Positions 17,189 through 27,714 of a stretch of DNA of 64,000 nt are shown here, piece after piece. This stretch comes from Paenibacillus agilis (GTDB taxonomy: Bacteria > Bacillota > Bacilli > Paenibacillales > Paenibacillaceae). The position numbers and the translations under genes were made by a program. Each line of letters opens with the position of its first letter. Position 1 is the first letter of the stretch. The stretch is taken from the NCBI RefSeq assembly GCF_007786455.1, contig NZ_VNJK01000001.1, positions 3,496,673-3,560,672 of the forward strand, given 5' to 3'. Below the pieces are notes generated by a model, which made no database searches, had not been told where the DNA came from, and was given only the letters and a program-made list of their open reading frames with translations.

Positions 17189-19828
17189 CTATTGTGCAAT
17201 CCTATCACGTTTCATTCTCATCTTCAAACCTACCTTCGTAGACTTATATTGAACCTCACCATGAAGGTCAGTACGAAATATAGCACTGCTCACACGCTCT
17301 AATTCTCGTAACACCTGCGGGTGAGGATGACCGTATAGATTGTTCTTCCCTGCAGAAATGACAGATGTTTTGGGCTTCCATCGATCTACCCATTCTGGTA
17401 TTGTAGAAGACCGACTGCCATGATGCGCGACTTTCAACACATCGATCCGCTCAGGATATGGAATCCCCCTCTGTTCCTTCTCCTTTTCACTCATTAATAA
17501 CATCATCTCTTCATCAGCACCAATATCACCGGTCAGCAAAAAGGTGCTCTTACTCGTCCCTTCCTCTAACGTTAGCAGCAGCACTAGCGAGAATTCATTT
17601 TGCTCATCTTCAGCCATAAGCTGCAGATTGGATACCGTAGCTGAGTTCGATGGATGCCATACATCAATACGTGTATCCTGATCCACTTGCCAGCTTGTTC
17701 CCGTTTTCCATCCAATTATAGATATATGACGGTCAAGAGCAATACTATACAATTCACGCACGACAGAAGAAGATTTCCACGTTCCATTCATGACAAGCCG
17801 ATCTGTCGGTATATGCTTGAGAACCGCTCGCAGGCCACCTGCATGGTCGGCATCGCCATGTGTAACCACAACCGCGTCCAAGTGCCGAACTCCCCGCTGC
17901 TTCAACAAAGGGACAATCCGCTTCTCACCTACCTCATAAGGATCACGCCGTTGCTTCCAAGCTTCCTTTGCCTTGCCGAACTTCACTTCTCCGCCTCCAT
18001 CAATGAGGATATTGCGACCAGAAGCTGTGCGTACCAAGATACTGTCCCCTTGTCCCACATTCAGAAAAGATACTACTGTCTCATCGGGCCTACCTGCATG
18101 GTAGCCAGCATATAGCAAATAAGAAAGCAAACTTACACTGCACACAAGCCCAACATAAATGGGACGACGAGAAATGGGCTGCAGTACAACAAATTCCGCC
18201 AACGGCATCGTATCAGGTATAAAGTCTTCATTTTCCACTGTCCCAATTTGAACAGGATAATTGCTTCGCACTAGGCTCACACCTAATTTTAGCATCACAA
18301 ATAATAATATATAATATCCGAGTATCCAAGCTGCTGATAGCTTCGGCCAAATGACACTTGTCCCCTCCCACTGTGCCAGAGCATGCACAAGCGCAAATGT
18401 CCATTCATTTCCGATTCGCACCAATACCGACAGCCCTTCAGCTAACGGCATATACAAATAACTCGACAATAAAACAATTGTGCCAAGCGGAAGAATTACT
18501 AAGCTTATAAAAGGAACTAACAGCAAATTCACGCCTAGCGACAGAAGTGACACTTGATTGAAATAGTAAATAGTTAAAGGGAAAGACACGGCTTGAGCTA
18601 CAATGGATACAGCCAAAGAAGAGGTCAGCCATAATGGCCAACTAGTTGGAAGGAGCTTCGTAAATAAAGGTACACCAATGATAAGGCCGCATGTTACAGC
18701 AAAGGATAGCTGAAAACTAACATCTACTGCATAATACGGGTTCCACAGCAACATCAACAGCAATACCGCAGACAAAATATGAAGGCCATCACGCAGCCAG
18801 CCTTGTCGAAGTCCAATAAGCACAAGGATCGACATAAATCCTGCTCGAAGAATAGATGGAGAAGCTCCTGTAAATAAAACATAAAGAGGAACGAGACAAA
18901 TAACCGCCGTTAATGCCGATTCCTTAGGAAGTCTAAACAAACGAAGTACATACAAGCAGCCCCCAACGAATACAGCAACATGCAGCCCTGAAATTGCCAG
19001 TACGTGAGTCAAGCCTAGTTGGGAAAAGGAACGCTCCAACTCTAGGTCAAGATCACTGCGTAGTCCTAATATTAATCCTTGCAAATAACTGCTCTGTTCC
19101 ACAGGAAACAATGCATCAAACTGAGAAGCACTGTGTAGTCGAAGTTGTTCGACTACTCCCATCCACCGCTGCCAATCCAGCCTTCCTGCTAACTCATTCA
19201 TTTGTACAGACTGCGCTCCTTTGACATGAAAAACGCCGTACATATGCTGGTGCTTCAAATAGCTCCGATAGTCAAACACTCCAAAATTGTCTGCATCTGA
19301 AGGAAGCTTGAGCTCTCCGTCCAAGCTTATATTTACGCCCCGCTTCCATTTGGCAGCGCTTTGCAATTCTACCTCTTCTAAGAGCTTTACTTGCACGAAT
19401 ACAAACTCTGAAGCAGGCTCTATCCGATTGTGATTATGAACAAAGGAGCTTACTCTAAGTCGAAATTGCACACGATCTCCGTCTCTCTCAACCCCTGAAG
19501 CGATCGTACCCTCCATTGTCCCGCTCCATGCTTCTTCTTCCTTCTGCCTTTCACCATGCAGACCACCTACACCATCAACTAACATCGGAAGGTCTGAGTG
19601 CTGCCTGTTGTCGTACCAACAATAATAACTAGTGGATACTAACACTACCAAGAGACATAAGCAGCCAATTCTCCAGTTTAGCCACCGTAAACGGTCCAGC
19701 AGCGGCAGCAGCAGACTTAATCCAACTAAACTCCACACGATATCCTCAAAAGCCATCGTAATCGCAAAGTATATGCCAAATACCCAACAGCAAGCTGCTG
19801 TAACGATAGGTCGCCGTTCGATAGCCAT
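17189..19828 (-). CDS. comEC: Competence DNA channel protein ComEC
   Basis: A 879-residue polytopic membrane protein that carries single-stranded DNA across the membrane in transformation. N-terminal membrane segments and an OB-like region come first. The ComEC/Rec2 core of about 8 helices starts with GLTHVLAISGLHVAVF. A C-terminal metallo-beta-lactamase-like domain follows, with VNVGQGDS-type entry (FLNVGQGDSILV), THGDADHAGGL, LLTGDIG and KVAHHGSRSS. The ATG at 19828 is preferred to that at 19837 because AAGGG leaves a 9-nt spacer. It is the last gene of the comE group and is separated from comEB by a terminator. Confidence 0.96.
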   Translation of the reverse strand: MAIERRPIVTAACCWVFGIYFAITMAFEDIVWSLVGLSLLLPLLDRLRWLNWRIGCLCLLVVLVSTSYYCWYDNRQHSDLPMLVDGVGGLHGERQKEEEAWSGTMEGTIASGVERDGDRVQFRLRVSSFVHNHNRIEPASEFVFVQVKLLEEVELQSAAKWKRGVNISLDGELKLPSDADNFGVFDYRSYLKHQHMYGVFHVKGAQSVQMNELAGRLDWQRWMGVVEQLRLHSASQFDALFPVEQSSYLQGLILGLRSDLDLELERSFSQLGLTHVLAISGLHVAVFVGGCLYVLRLFRLPKESALTAVICLVPLYVLFTGASPSILRAGFMSILVLIGLRQGWLRDGLHILSAVLLLMLLWNPYYAVDVSFQLSFAVTCGLIIGVPLFTKLLPTSWPLWLTSSLAVSIVAQAVSFPLTIYYFNQVSLLSLGVNLLLVPFISLVILPLGTIVLLSSYLYMPLAEGLSVLVRIGNEWTFALVHALAQWEGTSVIWPKLSAAWILGYYILLFVMLKLGVSLVRSNYPVQIGTVENEDFIPDTMPLAEFVVLQPISRRPIYVGLVCSVSLLSYLLYAGYHAGRPDETVVSFLNVGQGDSILVRTASGRNILIDGGGEVKFGKAKEAWKQRRDPYEVGEKRIVPLLKQRGVRHLDAVVVTHGDADHAGGLRAVLKHIPTDRLVMNGTWKSSSVVRELYSIALDRHISIIGWKTGTSWQVDQDTRIDVWHPSNSATVSNLQLMAEDEQNEFSLVLLLTLEEGTSKSTFLLTGDIGADEEMMLLMSEKEKEQRGIPYPERIDVLKVAHHGSRSSTIPEWVDRWKPKTSVISAGKNNLYGHPHPQVLRELERVSSAIFRTDLHGEVQYKSTKVGLKMRMKRDRIAQ

Positions 19829-19879
19829 CTCTCCCATCCCTTCATAACAACTTCATAAACTTCATCACAATTGCGAAAA

Positions 19880-19940
19880 AACAAAAAAACCTTGCGGCCA
19901 ACCTCGTAAATGCAATGATTTACGAGTGGCATCAAGGTTC
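19880..19940 (-). terminator. Strong terminator between comEB and comEC
   Basis: Nested stems AACCTTG/CAAGGTT, GCCA/TGGC and CTCGTAAAT/ATTTACGAG are followed on the minus strand by a long T-run. comEC must have its own promoter or rely on readthrough. Confidence 0.85.
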
Positions 19941-19956
19941 TTCCTCATCATATAAC

Positions 19957-20487
19957 CTACATATGTTCTTTTTGTATTTCCTCAACAGCTTGCTGCGGAG
20001 GTTCATACTGCAGCAGCTGACGGAATACAATTCCTCTTTGCTCCATCATCCGTGTTACTTTCTCCGTATCTTTTAAATAGGGACGATGGAACACAATCTC
20101 CGTCACACCGCTGTTGGTTAGCATATTCGCACATGTCCAGCACGGTTGATCTGTTACATAGACAGTAGAGCCTTCACGATCAATTCGGTCAGTAAACAAT
20201 AGCAAATTTTGCTCAGCGTGGATCGTACGAATACAGCGCTGCTTCTTCACCATTTCCTCACTGCCATCCGCTTGATGTACAACCTCATACTGCTCTACAA
20301 TCATGCACCCTTCTTCACTACAATCCGGCACGCCCATAGGCGCCCCATTGTATGCCGTCCCAAGCAACTTCTTGCCTTGTACGAGCACAGCCCCAACATG
20401 CCTGCGCGGGCAGCGAGATCTTGTAGAAACCATGTATGCGATATCCATAAAATACGTGTCCCAATCTTTACGTATCGTTGCCGTCAT
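19957..20487 (-). CDS. comEB: ComE operon protein 2, dCMP deaminase family
   Basis: A 176-residue zinc-dependent deaminase. The catalytic HAE is in RTIHAEQNLL and the zinc cysteines are in QPCWTCANML. CPRRHVGAVLV is the usual N-terminal block. It converts dCMP to dUMP; in Bacillus, comEB is dispensable for transformation though encoded in comE. The ATG at 20487 has AAGGGG 8 nt upstream; the longer open frame has none. It lies between comEA and comEC. Confidence 0.94.
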   Translation of the reverse strand: MTATIRKDWDTYFMDIAYMVSTRSRCPRRHVGAVLVQGKKLLGTAYNGAPMGVPDCSEEGCMIVEQYEVVHQADGSEEMVKKQRCIRTIHAEQNLLLFTDRIDREGSTVYVTDQPCWTCANMLTNSGVTEIVFHRPYLKDTEKVTRMMEQRGIVFRQLLQYEPPQQAVEEIQKEHM

Positions 20488-20695
20488 GATGTATACCCCT
20501 TCTCTACCCACTCTATCTTCCACATCACAGCGTCGAATATAACCGTATGACAATCATACAGCCATATAAGCTGTCTGTTGAAAAGTTCATTTTGAATTAC
20601 ATACTATTTTAAAATGGCAGATTAAGAGATGCAACCTCTTCCGTCATATACGAGAAATCGGCTTGCAACGTTTACAGTCAGACCCACCTTGCACT

Positions 20696-21385
20696 TTAGT
20701 CTACGGTAAGCTTGTCTTTCATTTTCTTAAACATTTTAGGACCGATTCCTTTTACCTTCATTACCTCATCAATTGTACTAAACTTTCCATGCTTCTCGCG
20801 ATAAGCGACAATTGCCTTAGCTCTTGATGGGCCAACACCTGGCAGCTCATCAAGCTGCTGCTCATCTGCACGATTTAACGAAATAAGCTGGCTCTGTTGT
20901 CCTGTAGCTATCTCAGCCGCATTAGAAGAAGCGTTGTTGGCATTCTCGGCCGCTGCAGCTGTTTGTTTATTTTCATTGATATGTCTTTCACTTGTTCCAT
21001 GCTGATTGTGCTGTTGCTTCGTTGTTAACGTGTCGGTTACTTGAGCTTGATTATTCGAGTCTGTTTGTTCATTGAGTTTATCGCCTTGCTGCTGTTCCCC
21101 TCCCAGCCCCTTCGAGATGTTTCTGTTCTCATCTACTTGCTCAGCTTTAGTCGGATCGCTAGTAGGAAGATCAACGTCTCTTTTGTTAGGCTCACTGTTA
21201 GATGAAGTGCTACTCTCTGTCCCCAGCAGCTGAGACACCTGATCATTCAGTGGCTTCCATCCCTCTGTCGTATCTCCCAGCCGAGGACGAAGCCACATGA
21301 GGGCAAATAAAATGATACCAATAACAGCAACCATTACGACAACAATCCAAGATAAAAGTGAAGCCTGCTTGCGATTAGCAGACAT
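20696..21385 (-). CDS. comEA: Competence DNA receptor ComEA
   Basis: A 229-residue membrane-anchored DNA-binding protein. The membrane helix is at about 10-31 (LLSWIVVVMVAVIGIILFAL). Residues about 45-165 are a low-complexity region rich in Q, N, S, T and E with no SLBB domain that I can recognise. The C-terminal 60 residues hold tandem helix-hairpin-helix motifs (LDELPGVGPSRAKAIVAYR and VKGIGPKMFKKMK). It binds incoming double-stranded DNA. The second ATG (21385) is 7 nt from GGGGG and is preferred to the one at 21391. Confidence 0.93.
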   Translation of the reverse strand: MSANRKQASLLSWIVVVMVAVIGIILFALMWLRPRLGDTTEGWKPLNDQVSQLLGTESSTSSNSEPNKRDVDLPTSDPTKAEQVDENRNISKGLGGEQQQGDKLNEQTDSNNQAQVTDTLTTKQQHNQHGTSERHINENKQTAAAAENANNASSNAAEIATGQQSQLISLNRADEQQLDELPGVGPSRAKAIVAYREKHGKFSTIDEVMKVKGIGPKMFKKMKDKLTVD

Positions 21386-21498
21386 AAACATTCCCCCAAT
21401 ATTATTGATGCGGTATAGTGGTCAACTAGTCGTTCATATAGTGATTTAAAGCGTTGCATAACGGCCCGTGTACGGTCGAAAGAAAGGAGGACGTCCAC

Positions 21499-22323
21499 GT
21501 GAAGGTCGGATTCATAGGAACGGGCAGCATGGGATCAATATTGATCGAAGCCTTTATACAATCGGGCGTATTAGAGTCGAAGCAAATCGTCGTAACGAAT
21601 CGCACAATCGCGAAGGCTCAGCGATTAGCCGAACAACATCCTGGACTGCATGTCGCCGCTTCCGTAGCAGAAACGACGCGACTTAGTCATATCGTATTTA
21701 TATGTGTGAAGCCGCATGAGTTCAAGCGCGTGGTAAACGAGATTGCCACTGTCGTAACACCAGATCAACTGGTTGTTTCCATCACTAGCCCGATACTTAT
21801 CGAACAGCTAGAGAACAGCCTTCCTTGCAAAGTAGCAAAAATTATTCCGAGTATTGCAAATTATGTACAGAGTGGTGCTTCCATATGTATGTACGGTTCC
21901 CGTATCGGAACCGAAGATCGGTTGCTGCTGGAGCAATTAATGATATCGATTAGCCAACCGATTGTCATATCGGAGCAGCATACCCGAATTACAAGTGATA
22001 TTTGTAGTTGTGGGCCCGCATTTTTAGCGTTATTTGTACAGAAATGGATTGATGCAGCGGTAGAACGTACAGGAATTGATTATTCTGAGGCTACGAGGTT
22101 GGCTTGCGAAATGGTACTTGGTACCGGCAAGCTTTTAACCGAAGGGAAATTGACGCCTGAACAGCTGCAGCAGCGAGTTGCAGTACCCGGCGGGATCACC
22201 GCCGAAGCACTGCACTTGCTACAGCATAAGTTAGATGGTGTATTCCATCAACTTATTGATGTTACGCATGGCAAATTCCAAGAGGACTTGGAGAAAGTAA
22301 AGAAGTTATGGTCAGAGACCTAG
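21499..22323 (+). CDS. comER: ComER, pyrroline-5-carboxylate reductase family
   Basis: A 274-residue ProC-like dehydrogenase with a Rossmann start KVGFIGTGSMGS, VICVKP-type loop (FICVKPHEF), and the C-terminal dimerisation domain with CGPAFLALF and VAVPGGITAEAL. It is divergent from comEA as in Bacillus, hence ComER rather than a biosynthetic ProC. Its reaction is not established. AAAGGAGG is 8 nt before the GTG at 21499; the frame is open 15 codons further up. Confidence 0.92.
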   Translation: MKVGFIGTGSMGSILIEAFIQSGVLESKQIVVTNRTIAKAQRLAEQHPGLHVAASVAETTRLSHIVFICVKPHEFKRVVNEIATVVTPDQLVVSITSPILIEQLENSLPCKVAKIIPSIANYVQSGASICMYGSRIGTEDRLLLEQLMISISQPIVISEQHTRITSDICSCGPAFLALFVQKWIDAAVERTGIDYSEATRLACEMVLGTGKLLTEGKLTPEQLQQRVAVPGGITAEALHLLQHKLDGVFHQLIDVTHGKFQEDLEKVKKLWSET

Positions 22324-22331
22324 ACCTAACA

Positions 22332-24773
22332 CTAGCCAACTACGATATTAACTAGGCGACCTTTAACAGCGATCACTTTGCGCACCGTCTTGCCCGCAAT
22401 TGCGGCTTGGACATTCGCAGACTGCATCGCTGTTTCTTGTGTAACAGCTTCATCCGCGTCTGCAGCTACTTTTAGACGCTCAACGATCTTGCCGTTCACT
22501 TGTACAACGATCTCTACTTCTGCATCAACCGTTAGACGCTCATCATACGTTGGCCATGCCACGTACGAGATCGTACCAGTGAAGCCCATACGCTCCCATA
22601 GCTCTTCCGCGATATGCGGAGCCAATGGAGACAACAATTGAACAAAGTTCTCCATTGCTTTGCGTGGCAATGTTTCTTGCTTATATGCATCATTGATGAA
22701 GATCATTAATTGGCTAATGGCTGTATTGAAACGCAAAGCATCTGTATCTTCCGTTACTTTTTTAACCGTTTTGTGCCATATGCGAACGAACGCATCGTCA
22801 CCTTGCTCATCTACAATTTTCGGATTCAATTGATTATCATCTGTAATGAACAAACGCCAAATGCGGCTCAAGAAGCGGTACATACCTTCAACACCGTTTG
22901 TATTCCAAGGCTTCGTCGCTTCCAAAGGACCCATGAACATTTCATACATGCGAAGTGTATCCGCGCCATACTCGTTCACAATTTCATCAGGATTGATGAC
23001 ATTGCCGCGAGACTTGGACATCTTCTCACCGTTCGTACCAAGAATCATACCTTGGTTAACAAGCTTGTAGAATGGCTCTTTCGTATCAACTACACCGATA
23101 TCGTACAATACTTTGTGCCAGAAGCGAGCATAGAGCAAGTGAAGTACCGCGTGCTCAGCTCCACCAATGTACAAGTCTACAGGCAACCATTTGCTTTGTT
23201 TTTCTTTGGAACAAATCTCATCATTGTTCTTCGGATCGATGAAGCGCAAGTAGTACCAGCAGCTGCCTGCCCATTGCGGCATCGTATTTGTCTCACGACG
23301 TGCTTTCATGCCTGTCTCAGGATCGATCGTCTCTACCCAATCCGTTACATTTGCAAGCGGAGACTCACCTGTTCCAGAAGGACGAATTTGGTCTACATCA
23401 GGCAGCATAAGCGGAAGCTCAGATTCAGGAACTGTCTTCATTGTGCCATCTTCCAAGTGGATGATCGGAATCGGCTCTCCCCAATAGCGCTGACGACTGA
23501 ACAACCAGTCGCGTAAACGGTATGTTACTTTACCTTGACCTACACCTTTTTCTTGCAGCCATTCGATCATGCGTGCGATTGCCGCTTCATTCTCAAGACC
23601 GTTCAAGAAGTCAGAGTTCACATGAGCGCCATCACCTGAGTATGCTTCTTTCGTTACATCGCCGCCGGATACAACTTCGATGATCGGCAAGTCGAATTGC
23701 TTCGCGAATTCCCAGTCACGCTCATCATGACCTGGAACAGCCATAATCGCACCCGTACCATAACCAGCCAATACATAGTCAGCAATCCAAATAGGTGCTT
23801 GAGCTCCGTTCACAGGGTTAATCGCATATGCACCTGTAAATACGCCGGACTTTTCCTTCGCCAAATCTGTACGCTCAAGATCGCTCTTACGAGCAGCTTG
23901 CTCTTGATAAGCTTTCACTGCTTCACGCTGTGCGTCTGTTGTAATCTTCTCCACCAATGCATGTTCAGGAGCCAATACGCAGTATGTCGCACCGAACAGT
24001 GTATCTGGACGAGTTGTAAACACAACAAGCGCTTCATCCTGGTGTCCGTCAATTGCGAAGCGAACTTCCGCTCCTGTTGACTTACCTACCCAGTGACGCT
24101 GCATATCTTTGATGCTTTCTGGCCAATCCAACTCTTCCAAATCTTCAAGCAAACGCTCTGCGTATTCGGTAATTTTCAATACCCATTGACGCATCGGTTT
24201 ACGAACAACCGGGTGATTGCCGCGCTCGGACAAGCCATCGATAACTTCCTCGTTCGCAAGTACCGTACCCAATGCAGGACACCAGTTAACTGCTACTTCG
24301 TCTACATAAGCAAGACCTTTTTTGTACAATTGGATGAAAATCCATTGCGTCCACTTGTAGTATTCCGGATCTGTCGTGCTAATCTCACGGTCCCAATCGT
24401 AAGAGAAACCAAGGGACTTGATCTGACGGCGGAAGTTGTTAATGTTCTTTACCGTAATATCACGTGGATGCTCACCTGTGTCCAAAGCATGCTGCTCAGC
24501 TGGAAGACCAAATGCATCCCATCCCATTGGGTGAAGGACATTGTATCCACGCATACGTTTGAAGCGAGAAATGATATCTGTAGCTGTGTAGCCTTCTGGG
24601 TGACCTACATGGAGGCCTGAGCCAGAAGGGTAAGGGAACATGTCTAGTGCATAAAACTTCGGCAAATCATCGTTATCCAATGTAGCGAAAGTCTTGTTCT
24701 CGTCCCAATATTTCTGCCACTTCGGCTCAAGTTGCTGCGGTTGATAGCCAACCTTCTGTTGTTCTGTACTCAT
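22332..24773 (-). CDS. leuS: Leucyl-tRNA synthetase
   Basis: A 813-residue class I synthetase that charges tRNA-Leu. The HIGH-type signature is HVGH in [17 protein letters not shown], the KMSKS loop is in [10 protein letters not shown], and the CP1 editing domain includes TTRPDTLFG and GHDERD. The ATG at 24773 follows GGAGG by 10 nt and gives the usual MSTE-type N-terminus. A T-box leader with a CUC specifier precedes it, so expression should rise when leucine is scarce. It is convergent with comER, with 8 nt between. Confidence 0.98.
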   Translation of the reverse strand: MSTEQQKVGYQPQQLEPKWQKYWDENKTFATLDNDDLPKFYALDMFPYPSGSGLHVGHPEGYTATDIISRFKRMRGYNVLHPMGWDAFGLPAEQHALDTGEHPRDITVKNINNFRRQIKSLGFSYDWDREISTTDPEYYKWTQWIFIQLYKKGLAYVDEVAVNWCPALGTVLANEEVIDGLSERGNHPVVRKPMRQWVLKITEYAERLLEDLEELDWPESIKDMQRHWVGKSTGAEVRFAIDGHQDEALVVFTTRPDTLFGATYCVLAPEHALVEKITTDAQREAVKAYQEQAARKSDLERTDLAKEKSGVFTGAYAINPVNGAQAPIWIADYVLAGYGTGAIMAVPGHDERDWEFAKQFDLPIIEVVSGGDVTKEAYSGDGAHVNSDFLNGLENEAAIARMIEWLQEKGVGQGKVTYRLRDWLFSRQRYWGEPIPIIHLEDGTMKTVPESELPLMLPDVDQIRPSGTGESPLANVTDWVETIDPETGMKARRETNTMPQWAGSCWYYLRFIDPKNNDEICSKEKQSKWLPVDLYIGGAEHAVLHLLYARFWHKVLYDIGVVDTKEPFYKLVNQGMILGTNGEKMSKSRGNVINPDEIVNEYGADTLRMYEMFMGPLEATKPWNTNGVEGMYRFLSRIWRLFITDDNQLNPKIVDEQGDDAFVRIWHKTVKKVTEDTDALRFNTAISQLMIFINDAYKQETLPRKAMENFVQLLSPLAPHIAEELWERMGFTGTISYVAWPTYDERLTVDAEVEIVVQVNGKIVERLKVAADADEAVTQETAMQSANVQAAIAGKTVRKVIAVKGRLVNIVVG

Positions 24774-24847
24774 TGATACTTTGCCTCCTCCAACGGTCTT
24801 GTAAGGTTTCACATGAATGAATCGGCTGGATTATAGTTCAGACCAGC

Positions 24848-24893
24848 AAAAAAACCTCCCATCCCTAGCGTCAATCGCTAGGGACGAGAGGTT
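24848..24893 (-). terminator. Regulated terminator of the leuS T-box
   Basis: A long stem (AACCTCTCGTCCCTAGCGA against TCGCTAGGGATGGGAGGTT, imperfect) is followed by seven Ts, just upstream of leuS. Confidence 0.9.
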
Positions 24894-25167
24894 ATATATT
24901 CCCGCGGTACCACCCTAGTTAGCGTCAGACATGCTTTGTCTTCTGCTCACTTGTATGCTCTTAACGCGAGCATCACGTTGCAACCTAGCTGCCAGCTCTG
25001 CGTACGCAAAATACTGTCAATCTGTCAGTCGCATGACTCCGAGGTGAGTTCCCTACTGTGCACACCGGCTCGCACCTTCCGCCGGCTCTCTGAAGTACTC
25101 TCAGCTAGCTACTATTCCTCTTCACCGTCATCCATGTATTCCATTGTTCAGCCGTTGTTCGATAATT
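24848..25167 (-). promoter_or_regulatory. T-box leader, leucine specific (CUC specifier)
   Basis: The T-box signature AGGGTGGTACCGCG lies at 24903-24916 on the minus strand. Upstream are Stem I landmarks (CAGAGAG, GGTGCGAGCC) and the specifier segment GGGAACTCACC, in which CUC at 25046-25048 is a leucine codon. A terminator follows the T-box sequence. Uncharged tRNA-Leu should favour the antiterminator and switch on leuS. Confidence 0.95.
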
Positions 25168-25173
25168 AAATTT

Positions 25174-25202
25174 ATCATATGAAAAAAAGCGAACATTGTC
25201 AA
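25174..25202 (-). promoter_or_regulatory. Sigma-A promoter of leuS
   Basis: TTGACA (25197-25202), 17 nt and TATGAT (25174-25179) on the minus strand, a near-consensus promoter at the start of the T-box leader. Confidence 0.88.
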
Positions 25203-25273
25203 TGTATGACATGGTTAGGCTTTTCTCTATTACTTGCTAGAGGCATATAAGCCATCCAACATTATAGACCACA

Positions 25274-26032
25274 TTACTGACGTACAGCTGTAAAGAACAA
25301 CCTCATACTCTCTTCATTAGCCGATTGCCATGCAAAGTCTGCAAACACTTCAATTTGCTCGAAGCCAGCTTCCTTTAGCATTTCGATAATCGTTTCTGTT
25401 TCATAAGCACGCTGAACGTGAACCTCATCAATCCGATGATAACGGTCACTTTTCGCATCCTGAACAAAAATCGCTAGGTCATGCTCGATCTGCTGCTGTT
25501 CTCGGTCATAATCACAGTGCCACATATAAGCAATATCCTGCTCATCGAGTGTAAACGGCTGTTCCTGCTCATATTGTTCAAATTGACGTGCATGATGCAT
25601 ATCAAACATAAACAATCCACCAGAACGAAGATTCCTTGCAGTGTGCTCAAACACCGCTCTCACATCGTCAAGCTCTGTAATATAGTTGATGCAGTCGCAA
25701 AATGAGAAAACAGCATCAGCAGGCTCAGGAATAGACCATGAACGCATATCTTGGCATACCCATTGAATCTTATCCCCTGCACGTCCGTACCCATCCGACT
25801 TTTCACGGGCCATCGTTAGCATCGTCTCCGAAAGATCGATCCCGATAACTTCCGCCGCTTCCTTAGCAAGCGGTAGAGTAAGCGAGCCTGTCCCGCAGCC
25901 TAGATCCACGATTCTCGTTGGATTGATTCGATAGCGCTCAAGCGCTTCCTTCGCCATTCGCTCCCACTCATCATACGGCATATCGGCCATCAGCCGATCG
26001 TAGACGAGTGCAAATGATTCGTAAGCGTTCAT
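25274..26032 (-). CDS. yqeM: Class I SAM-dependent methyltransferase (YqeM type)
   Basis: A 252-residue soluble methyltransferase. Motif I is VDLGCGTGSLTLPLA (about 42-56), motif II VIGIDLSETML, and AVFSFCDCINYI follows. The position after rsfS/cvfB matches Bacillus yqeM. The substrate is unknown. GGAGGGG lies 5-6 nt before the ATG. Confidence 0.87.
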   Translation of the reverse strand: MNAYESFALVYDRLMADMPYDEWERMAKEALERYRINPTRIVDLGCGTGSLTLPLAKEAAEVIGIDLSETMLTMAREKSDGYGRAGDKIQWVCQDMRSWSIPEPADAVFSFCDCINYITELDDVRAVFEHTARNLRSGGLFMFDMHHARQFEQYEQEQPFTLDEQDIAYMWHCDYDREQQQIEHDLAIFVQDAKSDRYHRIDEVHVQRAYETETIIEMLKEAGFEQIEVFADFAWQSANEESMRLFFTAVRQ

Positions 26033-26077
26033 GCCGCTTCCCCCTCCAATCGTTAGCGGTTAGCTCTAGCCTCGTCC

Positions 26078-27283
26078 TTAACGATCCGACTTAGGCTTAT
26101 TTTGATCCGCCCATGCCGGACGATTGGTAGACGGAGCAGGTCTAGAAGCAGAGCGCTGTTCACCGAACGAAGATTTCGCTCTCGTTCCAGTACCAGTTCC
26201 CGCTCCTGTACGATGCTGCTTGTCGCCTGGCTTCGCACTACGCTGACCACGCTCACCATGCTGTGTACGTTCTGAACCAAACGGCTTACGTGCAGCGCCG
26301 CCTTGACCTGCCTTGCCACGAGGGGCTTGCGAAGCAGCTTCAGGACGCTTCGGCTGCGACGGAATCATGCTCAGCATATGCATCGCATCTTCAATGCTTG
26401 TAGCTTCTCCGCTCTCTGTCAGCTTCGTCCAGCTGCCTTCTTGTACGATAAGTCCAGCCTTCATCAAACGGCCCATGGCACGTTTAAAAGATGACTTACT
26501 CGTATTGAAGCGCTGCTTGACGACATCTGCTGGAGTCTCGTCAGAATAGGGCATTGCCCCATTCGAGCGTTCTTTGATCAGCTTGTACAGCTTCTCCGCA
26601 TCTTGATCCATACCAACTTCTTTACGCTCTGACAACGTTACGTTTACACGTCCGTCCTCACGTACATGAGAAATACGGACGCGGACACGTTCTCCGATTC
26701 GTAGCGGGGTTGGACGCTGTGATTGATGGAGAAGTCCAATAGCACCGAATCCAAGCAAGCCACCTTGAACGACGAAAAATGTTCCCATTTTCAAAGCACG
26801 ATACACAATCGCATCCTGCCATGTATTCATCCAAGTTGTGGGCGCATGGAACACCAATGGAGCTAAATCTTCCTCAGTAGCAAGCTTTGCCATTAAGCGG
26901 CCATATTTATCGTGAATCATCTTCACATAAACCGAATCGCCCACTTCAGGATAAAGTGGCTCAAAATCAGGAAGCTCAAACTTAGGCAGCAACAATTGTC
27001 TACCGATGCCGATCTCTAGGAAATACCCATAACGAGTATGATCAGCGACTTTCACCAAGCCAACTTCGTTCAAAGTCAACGCAGGGCGCTTCATCGTTGA
27101 TGCAAGACGATCTTCAGTATCAAAGAAAAGGAACACATCTAGCTCTTCATCAATATGAATCTCGCGCGTTAATTCGGTATAGTGCAAAATAACGTCATGC
27201 TCTTCATCCGTTAGAAAATAACCGAACGGCGACACTTCACGTGCCACTCGCAAGCGTTGAATCGTACCAGCTGTTAATGTCAT
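26078..27283 (-). CDS. cvfB: CvfB-family S1 RNA-binding protein
   Basis: A 401-residue protein. The N-terminal two-thirds hold S1-like OB domains (GYFLEIGIGRQLLLP, GDSVYVKMIHDKYGRLMA, GERVRVRISHVREDGRVNVTLS). A winged helix follows (ADVVKQRFNTSKSSFKRAMG), as in CvfB/YitL. The last 90 residues are a basic, glycine/arginine/serine-rich disordered tail that is longer than usual and may add RNA binding. Its start overlaps the rsfS stop (ATGA). The family affects virulence-gene mRNA in staphylococci; its role here is unknown. Confidence 0.85.
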   Translation of the reverse strand: MTLTAGTIQRLRVAREVSPFGYFLTDEEHDVILHYTELTREIHIDEELDVFLFFDTEDRLASTMKRPALTLNEVGLVKVADHTRYGYFLEIGIGRQLLLPKFELPDFEPLYPEVGDSVYVKMIHDKYGRLMAKLATEEDLAPLVFHAPTTWMNTWQDAIVYRALKMGTFFVVQGGLLGFGAIGLLHQSQRPTPLRIGERVRVRISHVREDGRVNVTLSERKEVGMDQDAEKLYKLIKERSNGAMPYSDETPADVVKQRFNTSKSSFKRAMGRLMKAGLIVQEGSWTKLTESGEATSIEDAMHMLSMIPSQPKRPEAASQAPRGKAGQGGAARKPFGSERTQHGERGQRSAKPGDKQHRTGAGTGTGTRAKSSFGEQRSASRPAPSTNRPAWADQNKPKSDR

Positions 27284-27627
27284 GCTAGATCCACAACTTT
27301 CGCATCAGACCACAACTTCTCCAAGTTGTAGAATTCGCGTTCCTCACGGTGGAATACGTGTACAACGATATCCCCAAGATCAACAAGCACCCAACGAGCA
27401 GAATTAAGTCCTTCTGTACCACGTACTGCTACGCCTGCTTCATGTGCCGTTTTACGAATTTCGTTCGTAATCGCTTGTACTTGCGTATCGGAGTTACCAT
27501 GACAAATCACGAAATAATCCGCGATCAAAGAAATACCTTTCAAATCAAGCGCAACGATATCCATCGCTTTCTTATCTTCTGCAGCATGTACTGTTTTTTC
27601 AAGCAATTGTTCAATTGTCAAATTCAT
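27280..27627 (-). CDS. rsfS: Ribosomal silencing factor RsfS
   Basis: A 115-residue protein that binds L14 on the large subunit and blocks subunit joining when nutrients are low. DIVALDLKGISLIADYFVICHG and NSARWVLVDLGDIVVHVFHREEREFYNLEKLW are the family core (landmarks only). AGGAGG lies before the ATG. It sits in the yqeK-rsfS-yqeM run typical of Bacillales. Confidence 0.96.
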   Translation of the reverse strand: MNLTIEQLLEKTVHAAEDKKAMDIVALDLKGISLIADYFVICHGNSDTQVQAITNEIRKTAHEAGVAVRGTEGLNSARWVLVDLGDIVVHVFHREEREFYNLEKLWSDAKVVDLA

Positions 27628-27714
27628 TAGTTAGCCTCCTGGTAATCACTATCATTCTATATTTTCCGTACAAACACTTTTACGCCTGCCCTCTGTGTCT
27701 AAACACCTTGAGCA

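Noticed and set aside
22710-23516. Long open frame (268 codons) on the plus strand inside leuS
   Set aside because: It is antisense to a clearly conserved synthetase, has no ribosome site and its sequence has no family features.
26053-26319. Frame of 88 codons antiparallel in reading phase over the cvfB tail
   Set aside because: It is a shadow of the repetitive Arg/Gly/Ser-coding tail of cvfB in another frame.
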